From NCBI RefSeq assembly GCF_000368625.1, contig NZ_KB849575.1, forward strand, positions 365,202 to 429,201: a stretch of DNA of 64,000 nucleotides, read 5' to 3'. Position 1 is the stretch's first letter. The number at the start of each line of letters is the position of its first letter. Below, piece after piece: positions 9,059 through 19,300 of this stretch. Below the pieces are notes generated by a model that saw nothing but the letters and a program-made list of their open reading frames with translations, was not told where the DNA came from and did not search any database. The position numbers and the translations under genes were made by a program. Source of the stretch: Acinetobacter schindleri CIP 107287 (lineage in GTDB: Bacteria > Pseudomonadota > Gammaproteobacteria > Pseudomonadales > Moraxellaceae).

Positions 9059-9799
9059 ATGCAATTTGTACAAGGTTTGCCTCAAGGCGTTTATGTGGGT
9101 CAGACCCGTGTTCATCATGAACAGGTACAGCCATCGGAGCAGCCAGAACTGGCGGGCTTTAACCTGGCATTGCATGTCAATGACAATCCGGCGCGTGTGC
9201 AAAAACACCGCATCCAGTTGCTAAAAGACTTCCAGCCTTTTGGCGTGGATAAAATCACCTGGATGACCCAAACCCATAGCACGATTTGTCATACCATCAA
9301 TAAGCAGATGCCATTTGAGGCGCTGATCGGTGATGGTCTGGTTACGCAGCGCAAAGCGCACGCCTTGATGATGATGACCGCAGACTGTTTACCTGTGGTA
9401 CTGGGCAATGCAGATGGCACAGAAGTTGCCAATTTACATGCAGGCTGGCGCGGGCTGGCAGGTGGGATTGTGGAAAATACCATTGCTGCCATGCAGACTC
9501 AGCCGACTTGGGCATGGCTCGGTGCGGCGATTAGTCAGCCGTGTTTTGAAATTGGCGCAGAAGTAAAAGCAGCTTTCTGTTCCAAATATCCTGAACTGGA
9601 CAGTGCATTTCAGGCAGGAGAGCAGGCAGGCAAGCACTATGCCGATCTGTATGCAATCGCCCGTTATATCCTGAATCAACATGGTATCAAAACCGTGCTG
9701 GGTGGTGATCAGTGCTCTTACCGTCAGGCAGATGAATACTTCTCTTATCGCCGTGAAGCCAAGACCGGACGCATGGCAACATTCGTGTTTATGGCTTGA
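9059..9799 (+). CDS. pgeF: Peptidoglycan editing factor PgeF (YfiH, laccase-domain family)
   Basis: This 246-residue protein belongs to the multicopper-oxidase-like Cu-polyphenol oxidase/YfiH family. In E. coli, PgeF limits wrong amino acids in muropeptides by hydrolysing mis-made UDP-MurNAc-L-Ser. Family motifs are MMTADCLPVVLGN near residue 105 and VANLHAGWRGLAGGIVENTI near residue 123, which carry the metal-binding Cys and His. GGDQCSYRQADEYFSYRREAKTGRMATF forms the typical C-terminal signature. The start has a good ribosome site (AAAGGAAGAG, 9059). It follows rluD by 40 nt and is probably cotranscribed. Confidence 0.92.
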   Translation: MQFVQGLPQGVYVGQTRVHHEQVQPSEQPELAGFNLALHVNDNPARVQKHRIQLLKDFQPFGVDKITWMTQTHSTICHTINKQMPFEALIGDGLVTQRKAHALMMMTADCLPVVLGNADGTEVANLHAGWRGLAGGIVENTIAAMQTQPTWAWLGAAISQPCFEIGAEVKAAFCSKYPELDSAFQAGEQAGKHYADLYAIARYILNQHGIKTVLGGDQCSYRQADEYFSYRREAKTGRMATFVFMA

Positions 9800-9839
9800 A
9801 AATGTTAAACTTGACTGAAATTCTTGGTTTTTAAGTATT

Positions 9840-10400
9840 ATGTCCCTATCTTCCCAATCTGTTGCGATTGTTTATCACAGTCCTTATGGACACACGGCTA
9901 AAGTGGCAAATTTCATTGCTGATGGTGCACGGGAAACTGGTGTTCAGGTGCATATGATGAATGTCGAACATATAGATTGGGAGGTGCTGGACGCCGCAGA
10001 TGCCATTATTTTTGGCTGTCCAACTTATATGGGTAGTCTGACTTCCGCGATGAAGCTATTTATGGAACAGTCTTCGAAACGCTGGCTGGCGCGTGCCTGG
10101 CAGGGCAAGCTGGCAGCAGCTTTTACCAATGGCGGTGGTCTTAGTGGCGACAAGCTGGCAGTATTGCAGCAGATTAATCTGTTTGCCATGCAGCATGGCA
10201 TGTTATGGGCAGGTTTGCCGTTAATGCCAACTGGACGTAGCGTAACTGACCTCAACCGTATGTCCAGCTTTTTAGGTTTGATGACTCAATCGGATAATGC
10301 ACCTGTTGAAGTAACCCCACCTGAAGGAGATTTAAAAACTGCGCTCTGGTTTGGTGAATATATTGCCTTGACGCTGGCCCGTATGAATCTGAAGGCTTAA
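9840..10400 (+). CDS. Flavodoxin-like NAD(P)H:quinone oxidoreductase family protein
   Basis: The 186-residue product opens VAIVYHSPYGHTAKVANFIADGA, the FMN phosphate-binding loop of the flavodoxin/WrbA fold. It continues with DAIIFGCPTYMGSLTSAMKLFMEQS, which matches the WrbA-type GSPTxxGxxxxxMKxF motif. KLAAAFTNGGGLSGDK then corresponds to the flavin ring contact. Such enzymes move electrons from NAD(P)H to quinones or similar acceptors. It is somewhat shorter than WrbA (about 198 residues), so I do not assign a symbol. It lies 40 nt downstream of pgeF and ends at a terminator shared with smpB. Confidence 0.82.
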   Translation: MSLSSQSVAIVYHSPYGHTAKVANFIADGARETGVQVHMMNVEHIDWEVLDAADAIIFGCPTYMGSLTSAMKLFMEQSSKRWLARAWQGKLAAAFTNGGGLSGDKLAVLQQINLFAMQHGMLWAGLPLMPTGRSVTDLNRMSSFLGLMTQSDNAPVEVTPPEGDLKTALWFGEYIALTLARMNLKA

Positions 10401-10410
10401 TTGGATTCAT

Positions 10411-10442
10411 AAAAAAACCTCCATTTTATGGAGGTTTTTTTA
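10411..10442. terminator. Bidirectional terminator between the flavodoxin gene and smpB
   Basis: AAAAAACCTCC, a loop of about 6, and GGAGGTTTTTT form a hairpin with A and T tracts on both sides, placed between two convergent genes. It can stop transcription from either direction. Confidence 0.9.
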
Positions 10443-10459
10443 TAGGCATTATGTAACCA

Positions 10460-10939
10460 TTAGCGATGGAAAATTCGCGCTTTATCACGTTGCCAGTCAC
10501 GGTCTTTCTCAGTTGCACGCTTATCATGCAGCTGTTTACCTTTTACCAACGCAATTTCCAGTTTGGCATTTGGACCTTTCCAATAACAAGCCAGTGGTAC
10601 GCATGAATAACCCTTCTGGTTGATTGCACCCAAAAGTTTTTCAATTTCACGGCGATTCAGCAACAATTTGCGGGTACGCGTCGCTTCAGGCACCACATGG
10701 GTAGACGCACTCAATAGCGGCTGAATCTGGGCACCAAACAGGAAAGCTTCACCATTTTTAAAGGTGATATAGCTCTCCACGATGGTCATACGACCAGCAC
10801 GCAAGGATTTTACTTCCCAGCCTTGTAAGGAAAGTCCAGCTTCAAATTTTTCTTCAATAAAATAATCGTGACGGGCACGTTTGTTTAGCGCAATCGTTCC
10901 GCCGTTATTTTTTTTAACTACAATACTTGCTTTCGCCAT
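10460..10939 (-). CDS. smpB: SsrA-binding protein SmpB
   Basis: SmpB binds tmRNA and carries it to stalled ribosomes for trans-translation. The 159-residue product contains [41 protein letters not shown] and the basic C-terminal tail [20 protein letters not shown], which enters the mRNA channel. All are hallmark SmpB segments. It is convergent with the flavodoxin gene and divergent from coaD, with 139 nt between the smpB and coaD starts. Confidence 0.96.
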   Translation of the reverse strand: MAKASIVVKKNNGGTIALNKRARHDYFIEEKFEAGLSLQGWEVKSLRAGRMTIVESYITFKNGEAFLFGAQIQPLLSASTHVVPEATRTRKLLLNRREIEKLLGAINQKGYSCVPLACYWKGPNAKLEIALVKGKQLHDKRATEKDRDWQRDKARIFHR

Positions 10940-11072
10940 AATCTGATACTTCCAAACTTGCTGCTATTGTACCGCAACTTTAATTGAGTTGAAGTTTTTA
11001 AATTGATGGAGTTTCTTCGCCAAAAAATCAAGATTTTGTTAAAATGGAAAACTTACACAATAAACAGAGTAA

Positions 11073-11570
<498 letters not shown>

Positions 11571-11571
11571 C

Positions 11572-11835
11572 GTGTCTTTATATATCACCGATGAATGCAT
11601 CAACTGTGATGTCTGTGAACCTGTATGCCCGAATGAGGCAATTTATATGGGGGAACTCATTTACGAGATCAACCCTGATCTGTGTACCGAGTGCGTCGGA
11701 CATCATGATAAACCCCAGTGTCAGTTATTCTGTCCTGTAGACTGTATCCCGCTTGATTCAAACCATGCAGAGACGCAGGAACAGCTTCAGGCCAAGTATG
11801 AAAAACTGACTGCTCAAAAAACATCAAGCAATTAG
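11572..11835 (+). CDS. YfhL-type 2[4Fe-4S] ferredoxin
   Basis: The 87-residue product reads SLYITDECINCDVCEPVCPNEAIY, giving the first CxxCxxCxxxCP cluster motif. The second cluster comes from CTECVGHHDKPQCQLFCPVDCI, where an insertion between the second and third cysteines is typical of the YfhL/FdxA family. It is a small cytosolic electron carrier whose partner is not evident here. I start at GTG 11572, one base after the coaD stop. The longer frame from 11515 would lie inside coaD and adds no domain. The coaD-ferredoxin pair is common in this group. Confidence 0.92.
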   Translation: MSLYITDECINCDVCEPVCPNEAIYMGELIYEINPDLCTECVGHHDKPQCQLFCPVDCIPLDSNHAETQEQLQAKYEKLTAQKTSSN

Positions 11836-11861
11836 TTGCCAGATTTGATACTATGCGGCTC

Positions 11862-12235
<374 letters not shown>

Positions 12236-12267
12236 AACAAATTTTGATCAAACAGCACAATATGGGG

Positions 12268-12296
12268 TTGACGTGATTTACAGAAAATCCCATAAT
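12268..12296 (+). promoter_or_regulatory. Sigma-70 promoter of tRNA-Met
   Basis: TTGACG (12268-12273), a 17-nt spacer and CATAAT (12291-12296) lie just upstream of tRNA-Met. They are followed by a GC-rich discriminator (GCGCGC), the usual mark of stringently controlled stable-RNA promoters. Confidence 0.8.
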
Positions 12297-12311
12297 GCGC
12301 GCACAGTTTAA

Positions 12312-12388
12312 GGCTATGTAGCTCAGTTGGTTAGAGCACCGCACTCATAATGCGGGGGTCACAAGTTCAAGTCTCGTCATAGCCACCA
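12312..12388 (+). tRNA. tRNA-Met (CAU), elongator type
   Basis: A 77-nt cloverleaf with encoded CCA and anticodon CAT in the loop CTCATAA. The acceptor stem GGCTATG pairs with CATAGCC. The sequence closely follows E. coli elongator tRNA-Met, including GTAGCTCAGTTGGTTAGAGCAC. It has a first-pair G-C, so it is not the initiator. It lies between rnpB and an AT-rich accessory gene. Confidence 0.94.
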
Positions 12389-12394
12389 TATTCT

Positions 12395-12427
12395 GAAAAA
12401 ACCCACTCCGATTGAGTGGGTTTTTTT
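12395..12427 (+). terminator. Terminator of tRNA-Met
   Basis: AAAAAACCCACTC and GAGTGGGTTTTTT form a perfect hairpin that starts 7 nt after the CCA end of the tRNA and is followed by a T run. Confidence 0.92.
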
Positions 12428-12489
12428 ATGCTTTTAAAAATTAAAATGAATATAATGAATGAAATGTAAACGAATGAATTTCAATAAAA

Positions 12490-13893
12490 ATGGTTACAGA
12501 TCAACTAAATTGGCAGAAAGATAATTTTGAGAATATTCAAACAGCTTGGGATGGTGATTTGTGGGATCGCCGTCGTCTAGGAGAGCAATTAGAACGTTAT
12601 GTAGACCGTTTGCAATGTGGCGCAGTTTTAGCTTTAGATGCGCGTTGGGGTGAAGGCAAAACATGGTTTGTTCGCCATTGGACAAAGCATTTAGAAACGA
12701 AAGATCATAATGTGATTTATTTAGATGCTTTTGCAAATGATTACTTAGATGATCCATTTCTAGTTATCACGTCTGAAATTGCGAATGTTTTAAAAAAAGA
12801 TAAGAGTACTAGTCGAAAAATTAATAAATTAATTCGTTTATCTGCCTCAGTTGGAACGGCATTATTGCCTTTTTTGCCTAAAGTTGCTTTTACACTTGGC
12901 TTGCATCTCATTGGAGCAGGACTAATCAGTACTGCTTTACAACAAGGTTATGAAAGTGCAAAAGATGAAATTGAAAAATTATCGGATGAAGCAAGTGACC
13001 GAATAAAGGAAAGTATTCAGGAGAAGATAGCTAATCATGAAGCTGAAAAGAAAACTTTAATAGAGTTTAAAAAGCATTTAGCTGAAACCGTAGAAAAATT
13101 AGATAAACCTTTAGTCTTTATAATTGATGAACTAGATCGTTGTCGTCCTGATTTTTCTATTCGATTAATTGAGCGTATTAAACATTTCTTTGATATTCCA
13201 AAAATCGTTTTTGTATTAGTAATGAATAAGCTACAGCTTTTACAGTCTGTTAAAAATTATTATGGTTACGACTCAGATCTAAATGGGGATTATTTCGAGA
13301 AATTTATTGATTATACAATTGAGTTTCCAAAAATAGGCGAAGATCAATTATATGAGGGAGTGATTAAAGAGCAATTATATCGTATTGGAGAGGTGAAGTC
13401 TAAAGATGATCAAAGTGAATTGTTTTTCTGGGTTTTAAATTTTCAAGCAGCAAAAAAATATAATTCAAGAGAGTTGGTAAAAAAGATTAATCAATATGCA
13501 CTTTTAAGAGCAGATGATATAAAAATTAATTTTATTTTAATAGCACTAATATTTGATCAAAAATTTGAGATTTCAATAAATCATTTGAATAAAATAATTA
13601 ATTATCTATTCAATTATTTTGAGGGTTCTGAAAATGGGGGGATGACAAAATCTTATTTTGTTCGGCAGAAATTATTCGATAAACTAAATATAAATGACTC
13701 CATAATTTACAATATGTATGAAGGCATTAGTTACATAGAGACGAATTTTTTAACACTAGGGCAGCAGGAGCAGAAAGAGCAAGCTATAAAAAAATTACTA
13801 ATTCCTTACTGTATTGGTGGGTTAGATGATATTAAAGATTTTAAATCTGTTTGGATCCAATATATTAAAACTGGTTTATTTGAAAAATATTGA
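12490..13893 (+). CDS. KAP-family P-loop NTPase with a membrane segment
   Basis: The 467-residue protein has a Walker A motif GEGKT at residues 54-58 and a Walker B motif [13 protein letters not shown] at about 208-220. Both are in the form typical of KAP (Kidins220/ARMS-PifA) ATPases, including the DELDRC signature. A hydrophobic stretch of about 35 residues lies between them at roughly 118-150, as in many KAP proteins, so the ATPase is likely membrane-bound. A charged helix at about 155-205 follows it. PifA, a founding member, is a phage-exclusion protein, so a defence role is possible but unproven. The gene is strikingly AT-rich, especially its last third, has no clear ribosome site, stands alone directly after tRNA-Met, and ends 18 nt inside a convergent gene. 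No integrase is near. Confidence 0.85.
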   Translation: MVTDQLNWQKDNFENIQTAWDGDLWDRRRLGEQLERYVDRLQCGAVLALDARWGEGKTWFVRHWTKHLETKDHNVIYLDAFANDYLDDPFLVITSEIANVLKKDKSTSRKINKLIRLSASVGTALLPFLPKVAFTLGLHLIGAGLISTALQQGYESAKDEIEKLSDEASDRIKESIQEKIANHEAEKKTLIEFKKHLAETVEKLDKPLVFIIDELDRCRPDFSIRLIERIKHFFDIPKIVFVLVMNKLQLLQSVKNYYGYDSDLNGDYFEKFIDYTIEFPKIGEDQLYEGVIKEQLYRIGEVKSKDDQSELFFWVLNFQAAKKYNSRELVKKINQYALLRADDIKINFILIALIFDQKFEISINHLNKIINYLFNYFEGSENGGMTKSYFVRQKLFDKLNINDSIIYNMYEGISYIETNFLTLGQQEQKEQAIKKLLIPYCIGGLDDIKDFKSVWIQYIKTGLFEKY

Positions 13894-14493
13894 TAGTTTT
13901 TCAACATCATCCGTCTGCAACTGTTCACGCATTTTTAGAAACTGCTTTTCATCGATATCATAAATTTTAAGGGAAAGCAGTTTGTCTATATCTTCCTGTG
14001 GGAAACGGTATTTAATAATTTTCGCTGGTACGCCGCCAACTATTGCATAAGGCGGCACATCTTTGGTCACGACTGCACCTGTAGCAACGACAGCACCTTC
14101 ACCGAGTGTCACGCCTTGCATAATCATGGCGCGTGAGCCAATCCAGCAACCATCACCAATCACTGTATCGCCAGCAGGCACAAAACTACGTGTATCGAAC
14201 GGAAATGCTGAAATCCAATCCGTGCGGTGTAATTGGTTGCCACCCATCATAATCACGCATTCTGCACCAAAACAGACGAAATTACCGATATAAAGCTGAT
14301 CAATCGGTTTGTCTGGGGTAGAGGGTTTGTCATGTAAATAACGCACCACACAACGCTCAAAACCCTGATCCCAATAGGCTGAATAGTAGGAATAATTCCC
14401 TTTAATATGAATATTCGGGTTCTTCACGGTTTTTGAGATGAACTCAAATTCACACCAATGATTCACAGGCGAATTAATTAACTTTTCAGACAT
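13876..14493 (-). CDS. CatB-like (xenobiotic) O-acetyltransferase, left-handed beta-helix
   Basis: The protein of about 205 residues contains hexapeptide repeats ([47 protein letters not shown]). It also has the family active-site segment [16 protein letters not shown], whose His is the catalytic base in chloramphenicol and streptogramin acetyltransferases. It should acetylate a hydroxyl group from acetyl-CoA. The true substrate is unknown, and resistance should not be assumed. The open frame runs up to 14643, inside the ridA-like gene, and ATGs exist at 14520 and 14493. I use 14493 because the product then has the family length. It is probably cotranscribed with the ridA-like gene under the TetR regulator. 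Confidence 0.83.
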   Translation of the reverse strand: MSEKLINSPVNHWCEFEFISKTVKNPNIHIKGNYSYYSAYWDQGFERCVVRYLHDKPSTPDKPIDQLYIGNFVCFGAECVIMMGGNQLHRTDWISAFPFDTRSFVPAGDTVIGDGCWIGSRAMIMQGVTLGEGAVVATGAVVTKDVPPYAIVGGVPAKIIKYRFPQEDIDKLLSLKIYDIDEKQFLKMREQLQTDDVEKLSIFFK

Positions 14494-14596
14494 AGAGGCA
14501 AGAACAATAAAATGGGTCATTATACCGAATTGCGCTGCAAGCTGAATTAACAATCTCAATCTAGTCCGTGAAGAAAATTTTAAAGTAAATGCTGAT

Positions 14597-14992
14597 CTAA
14601 GTGCTTTGAGGGATACGTGCAATGACTTTAATTTCAAAATCAAAACCAGCCAGCCAAGTCACGCCCACAGCCGTCCAGTTTGGGTAAGGCTTTTGGGTAA
14701 AAATCTGGTTTTTAACTTTCATAATGCTTTCAAATTGCTGCTCAGGATCAGTATGAAAAGTGGTGACATCGACAATATCATCAAAAGTACAACCAGCCGC
14801 TGCCAATGTCGCAGCTAAATTTTCAAAAGCCCGTTCTACCTGTTTTTCAAAATCTGGTTCAGGAGAACCATCTTCACGGCTACCGACCTGACCTGAAACA
14901 AAGAGTAAATCTTGCGATTTGATCGCAGCAGAATAACCATGTTGTTCATACAGGGCATGGCGGTCTTGGGGAAATATTGCAGTTCTAGTCAT
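14597..14992 (-). CDS. RidA/YjgF family protein lacking the catalytic arginine
   Basis: The 131-residue protein has the Rid fold signature: [51 protein letters not shown], then [23 protein letters not shown]. True RidA enzymes hydrolyse reactive imines and use an arginine before the strand corresponding to WTAVGV. Here that position is tryptophan (YPNWTAV), so enamine deaminase activity is doubtful and it belongs to another Rid subgroup. It is divergent from a TetR regulator, whose two palindromic operators lie 60-110 nt upstream of this start, so it is probably repressed by it. Confidence 0.88.
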   Translation of the reverse strand: MTRTAIFPQDRHALYEQHGYSAAIKSQDLLFVSGQVGSREDGSPEPDFEKQVERAFENLAATLAAAGCTFDDIVDVTTFHTDPEQQFESIMKVKNQIFTQKPYPNWTAVGVTWLAGFDFEIKVIARIPQST

Positions 14993-15051
14993 GGCTATTC
15001 TCTTTAAAAAAATTACTATGAAAATCCTTTCTTAAAGCGTCTGGCAGTTTC

Positions 15052-15068
15052 ACATACGCTTCGTATGT
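15052..15068. promoter_or_regulatory. TetR operator 1
   Basis: A perfect 7-3-7 palindrome, ACATACG CTT CGTATGT, in the spacer between the ridA-like and tetR genes. It has the same half site as operator 2, with centres 28 bp apart. It would overlap the start of the ridA-direction transcript. Confidence 0.8.
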
Positions 15069-15073
15069 AAACA

Positions 15074-15102
15074 TAATTGACATACGTAGCGTATGTCAAT
15101 TA
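15074..15102. promoter_or_regulatory. TetR operator 2 overlapping the ridA-direction promoter
   Basis: A perfect 13-3-13 palindrome centred on TAG at 15087-15089, with core ACATACG TAG CGTATGT. Its right arm on the minus strand is a TTGACA -35 box (15100-15095), which is followed after 17 nt by ATTATG (15077-15072). A bound repressor would therefore cover the promoter of the ridA-catB pair. Confidence 0.82.
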
Positions 15103-15133
15103 AAATTTTTATAATGCTGAAGTGAGAATAGAA

Positions 15134-15715
15134 ATGTCTGTTCGTGAATTAAAAATGGCCGAGACCCGTAAAAAACTGATTCAAGTGGCACGCCGTGCAT
15201 TTGGGGAATATGGCTATGCAGAGACTTCAATGGATAAACTCACGGCAGAAGCAGGGCTGACCCGTGGTGCGCTATATCATCATTTTGGTGATAAAAAGGG
15301 CTTATTTTCTGCGGTGGTCGATCAGATTGATTCAGAAATGGCTTCATCTGCCCAGCAACATCTGGAGCAGCCTGATGATCTTTGGGAAGGATTGATGCTT
15401 GAAGGACGCACTTATATTGAACATGCATTAAATGCTGAGTTTCAACGGATTGTGCTGCGCGATGGCCCGGCCGTACTCGGTGATCCAGCACATTGGCCAA
15501 GTCAAAATAAATGCCTACAGTCAACACGTGAATGTGTAGAACAGTTACTGGCTGAAGGTCGATTAAAACCAGTCGATGCGCTTGCTACTGCGGTCTTGCT
15601 AAATGGCGCAGCAATGAATGCAGCACTGTGGGTGGCATCCAGCGATGATCCTGCACAGGTTTTACCTCAGGCTTTACAGGCATTTGAAGCATTGGCTTCT
15701 GGCTTCTTAAAATAA
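15134..15715 (+). CDS. TetR/AcrR-family transcriptional regulator
   Basis: The 193-residue protein has the TetR helix-turn-helix: ETRKKLIQVARRAFGEYGYAETSMDKLTAEAGLTRGALYHHFGDKKGLFSAVV at about residues 9-62. The rest is a helical ligand-binding and dimerisation domain without an assignable ligand. I use ATG 15134; a GTG at 15122 would add four residues. It is divergent from the ridA-like/catB-like genes, and two palindromes between them share the half site ACATACG. The simplest reading is that it represses both directions and responds to a small molecule handled by those two enzymes. Confidence 0.9.
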   Translation: MSVRELKMAETRKKLIQVARRAFGEYGYAETSMDKLTAEAGLTRGALYHHFGDKKGLFSAVVDQIDSEMASSAQQHLEQPDDLWEGLMLEGRTYIEHALNAEFQRIVLRDGPAVLGDPAHWPSQNKCLQSTRECVEQLLAEGRLKPVDALATAVLLNGAAMNAALWVASSDDPAQVLPQALQAFEALASGFLK

Positions 15716-15741
15716 AACCGATAGAAATTTTCAGGATTAAT

Positions 15742-15764
15742 AAAAAACCCCTCAAGCGAGGGGT
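15742..15764 (-). terminator. Terminator of greA
   Basis: ACCCCTC, loop AAGC and GAGGGGT form a hairpin. On the minus strand it is followed by TTTTTTA, 30 nt beyond the greA stop. It lies between convergent tetR and greA. Confidence 0.85.
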
Positions 15765-15793
15765 CTTACAGCCTAAAAATATCTAAATAGAAA

Positions 15794-16270
15794 TTAGATA
15801 TATTCAACTTTGGAAATTTCGTATTCCACTTCACCTTGTGGTGTCACGATTTTCACTTCGTCGCCTTCGTTTTTACCTAAAAGACCACGTGCGATCGGAG
15901 AGTTCACAGAGATCTTGTTGATCTTAAAGTCTGCTTCGTCATCACCCACGATTTTGTAAGTTTTTTGTTCTTCAGTGTCCAGATTTTCAATGGTCACTGT
16001 CACGCCAAATACAACACGACCGTTTTGTTCTAGCGCTTTAACATCAATTACCTGGCAAGCACCAAGTTTACCTTCGATGTCCTGAATACGACCTTCACAG
16101 AAGCCCTGTTGTTCACGTGCAGCATGATACTCTGCATTTTCCTTTAGATCTCCATGTTCACGTGCTTCAGCAATTGCGGCTGTAATACGCGGGCGATCAA
16201 CAGTTTTTAGCTGATGTAATTCTTTTTCCAAGGCAAGTTTGCCTTCAGGAGTCATAGGATAACGTTTCAT
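15794..16270 (-). CDS. greA: Transcript cleavage factor GreA
   Basis: GreA enters the secondary channel of stalled RNA polymerase and stimulates cleavage of backtracked RNA. The 158-residue protein has the N-terminal coiled coil, with its acidic tip in the segment [27 protein letters not shown] (DLKENAEY is the GreA signature). The C-terminal domain reads [23 protein letters not shown]. It is downstream of carB on the same strand, with a terminator between them. The paralogue greB is also in this window, at 46420. Confidence 0.96.
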   Translation of the reverse strand: MKRYPMTPEGKLALEKELHQLKTVDRPRITAAIAEAREHGDLKENAEYHAAREQQGFCEGRIQDIEGKLGACQVIDVKALEQNGRVVFGVTVTIENLDTEEQKTYKIVGDDEADFKINKISVNSPIARGLLGKNEGDEVKIVTPQGEVEYEISKVEYI

Positions 16271-16319
16271 AGTTGTCCCTCAAAATTAGGTATGTAAGTA
16301 AAATACAAAGTGTATAAAT

Positions 16320-16351
16320 GAAAAAAAGCCCGCCACCGAGAAGGTGACGGG
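16320..16351 (-). terminator. Terminator of carB
   Basis: CCCGCCACC, loop GAGAA and GGTGACGGG form a hairpin with one mismatch. On the minus strand it leads into a run of seven T. It starts 16 nt after the carB stop. Confidence 0.86.
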
Positions 16352-16367
16352 ACTTCTCAGTAACGAA

Positions 16368-19300
16368 TTAACCTACTGTTAAATCTTGCAAACGATATAC
16401 ATCCATCGGCAATTTAATCGCTAAAGCTTGGCATACTGCGTCCGCACCATTCAAGGTAGTTGTGTTATACACTTTACCTTGTAGCGCTGAACGACGGATC
16501 GAGAATGAATCTTCCTGCGCTTTTTTACCTTCAGTCGTATTGATTACAAGGTGGATTTCGCCGTTTTTGATACGGTCCACAATGTTTGGACGACCTTCAG
16601 TTACTTTGTTTACGCGTTCACATTCAAGACCAGCTTCGCTAATCACTTTAAATGTACCATCAGTTGCAAGAATCTTGAAGCCTAGGTCAATCAATTGTTT
16701 CGCAATACCTGCTGCACGAGGTTTATCTGAGTCACGTACAGAAATGAATGCGTGTTTCACTTCACCTTCTGTCGGAAGACCAGGTAGACGTTCGTTCGCA
16801 CCTAGAACAGCTTTATAAAATGCTTCACCGAATGTTTTACCAACACCCATCACTTCGCCTGTAGATTTCATCTCAGGGCCAAGGATCGGATCAACACCAG
16901 GGAATTTGTTGAATGGGAACACTGCTTCTTTTACAGAGAAGTGTTCAGGGATAATCTCTGAAGTGAATCCTTGAGATTCTAGAGATTGACCCGCCATACA
17001 ACGTGCAGCCACTTTCGCTAAAGATTCGCCGATACACTTAGAAACGAACGGCACAGTACGTGATGCACGTGGGTTCACTTCCAGAATGTAAACGTCTTCG
17101 CCTTTAACCGCAAACTGAACGTTCATTAGACCAATTACGCCAAGTTCTTTTGCCATTGCAATTGTTTGACGACGCATTTCGTCCTGAATCTCTTTAGACA
17201 GAGAATAAGGAGGAATCGAACATGCTGAGTCACCTGAGTGAATACCTGCTTGTTCAATATGCTGCATAATGCCGCCAATCACAACGTCTTTACCGTCAGA
17301 TACGCAGTCTACGTCAACTTCGATTGCATCATCCAGGAAACGGTCAAGCAGAACAGGCGCTTCGTTTGATGCTTGAACCGCATCACGTAAGTAGCGTTTT
17401 AATTCTTCATCGTTATAAACGATTTCCATCGCACGACCACCAAGGACGTAAGATGGACGTACCACAAGTGGATAGCCTACTTTAGACGCTTCAGCCATAC
17501 CTTCTTCAGCAGATTTTACGATGCTGTTATTTGGTTGACGAAGTTGTAGACGTTGAATCATTTGCTGGAAACGTTCACGGTCTTCTGCGCGGTCAATCGC
17601 GTCAGGTGATGTACCGATAATTGGCGCACCCGCTTCTTCTAAAGCACGAGCCAGTTTCAAAGGTGTTTGACCACCATACTGAACGATAATGCCTTTTGGC
17701 TTCTCGATACGTACGATTTCAAGCACATCTTCAAGTGTAATTGGTTCGAAGTACAAACGGTCAGATGTGTCGTAATCCGTAGAAACAGTTTCAGGGTTAC
17801 AGTTCACCATGATGGTTTCATAGCCGTCTTCACGCATTGCAAGGGCAGCGTGTACACAGCAGTAATCGAATTCGATACCTTGACCGATACGGTTAGGACC
17901 GCCACCAATCACCATGATCTTGTCACGAGTCGATGGATTTGCTTCACATTCTTCATCGTAAGTTGAGTACATGTAAGCTGTATCAGATTCGAATTCTGCA
18001 GCACAGGTATCCACACGTTTGTAAACTGGCGTTACGCCCAGATTCCAACGGTGTTTACGGAATTGTTTTTGTGAAATGCCCATCAAGTTCGCAATGCGAA
18101 GATCTGATAAACCTTTACGTTTGAATGCACGGATATTGTCCGCATTCAAATCACCAAAACCTAAAGTTTTGATCTGGTTTTCAGTTTTGATAATGTCTTC
18201 GATTTGGATCAAGAACCAGCGGTCGATGTTGGTCGCAGCAAATACTTCGTCTAGAGTGAAACCGTGACGGAATGCATCGCCCACGTACCAGATACGCTCA
18301 GGACCTGGAACTTTAAGCTCTTGTAAGATTTTCTCACGCGCGCCTTCAGTACCCGCTTCGATTTTCTCATCAAAGCCAGATGCACCGACTTCAAGACCAC
18401 GAAGCGCTTTTTGCATAGACTCCTGGAAGTTACGACCAATGGCCATCACTTCACCTACAGATTTCATCTGAGTCGTCAAAGTTGCATCAGCTTGCGGGAA
18501 TTTCTCGAAGTTGAAACGAGGAATTTTCGTTACAACGTAGTCAATCGCAGGTTCGAATGATGCAGGAGTTGTACCACCAGTGATGTCATTTTTCAGTTCA
18601 TCAAGCGTATAACCCACAGCCAGTTTCGCAGCGATTTTCGCAATTGGGAAACCAGTTGCTTTAGACGCAAGCGCAGATGAACGAGAAACACGCGGGTTCA
18701 TCTCGATCACAACCATACGGCCATCTTTCGGGTTAATACCGAACTGAACGTTAGAACCGCCTGTTTCTACACCAATTTCACGAAGCACCGCTAAAGATGC
18801 GTTACGAAGTAACTGGAATTCTTTATCTGTAAGGGTTTGAGCAGGCGCAACAGTGATCGAGTCACCTGTGTGCACGCCCATTGGGTCGAAGTTTTCAATG
18901 GTACATACAATGATACAGTTGTCGTTTTTGTCACGAACAACTTCCATTTCATACTCTTTCCAACCAATGAGTGATTCATCGATCAATAACTGTTTGGTTG
19001 GAGAAAGATCAAAACCGCGTTCACAGATTTCAATGAATTCTTCTTTGTTGTATGCGATGCCGCCGCCTGAACCACCCATGGTGAATGATGGACGGATAAT
19101 CACAGGGAAACCGAAGCGCGCTTGAATTTCTAAAGCTTCTTCCATTGATTCGGCAATGTCTGCTTTTGGACATTCAAGACCAATTTTACGCATTGCCTGG
19201 TCGAACAGTTTACGGTCTTCAGCTTTTTCAATCGCTTCTTTGGTCGCACCGATCAGTTCAACATTGAATTTTTCTAAAATGCCGTGCTCATCAAGGGCAA

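Noticed and set aside
13876..14493. Calling the CatB-like gene a resistance gene
   Set aside because: The fold is shared by many sugar and metabolite acetyltransferases. Context points to a TetR-regulated metabolite unit instead.
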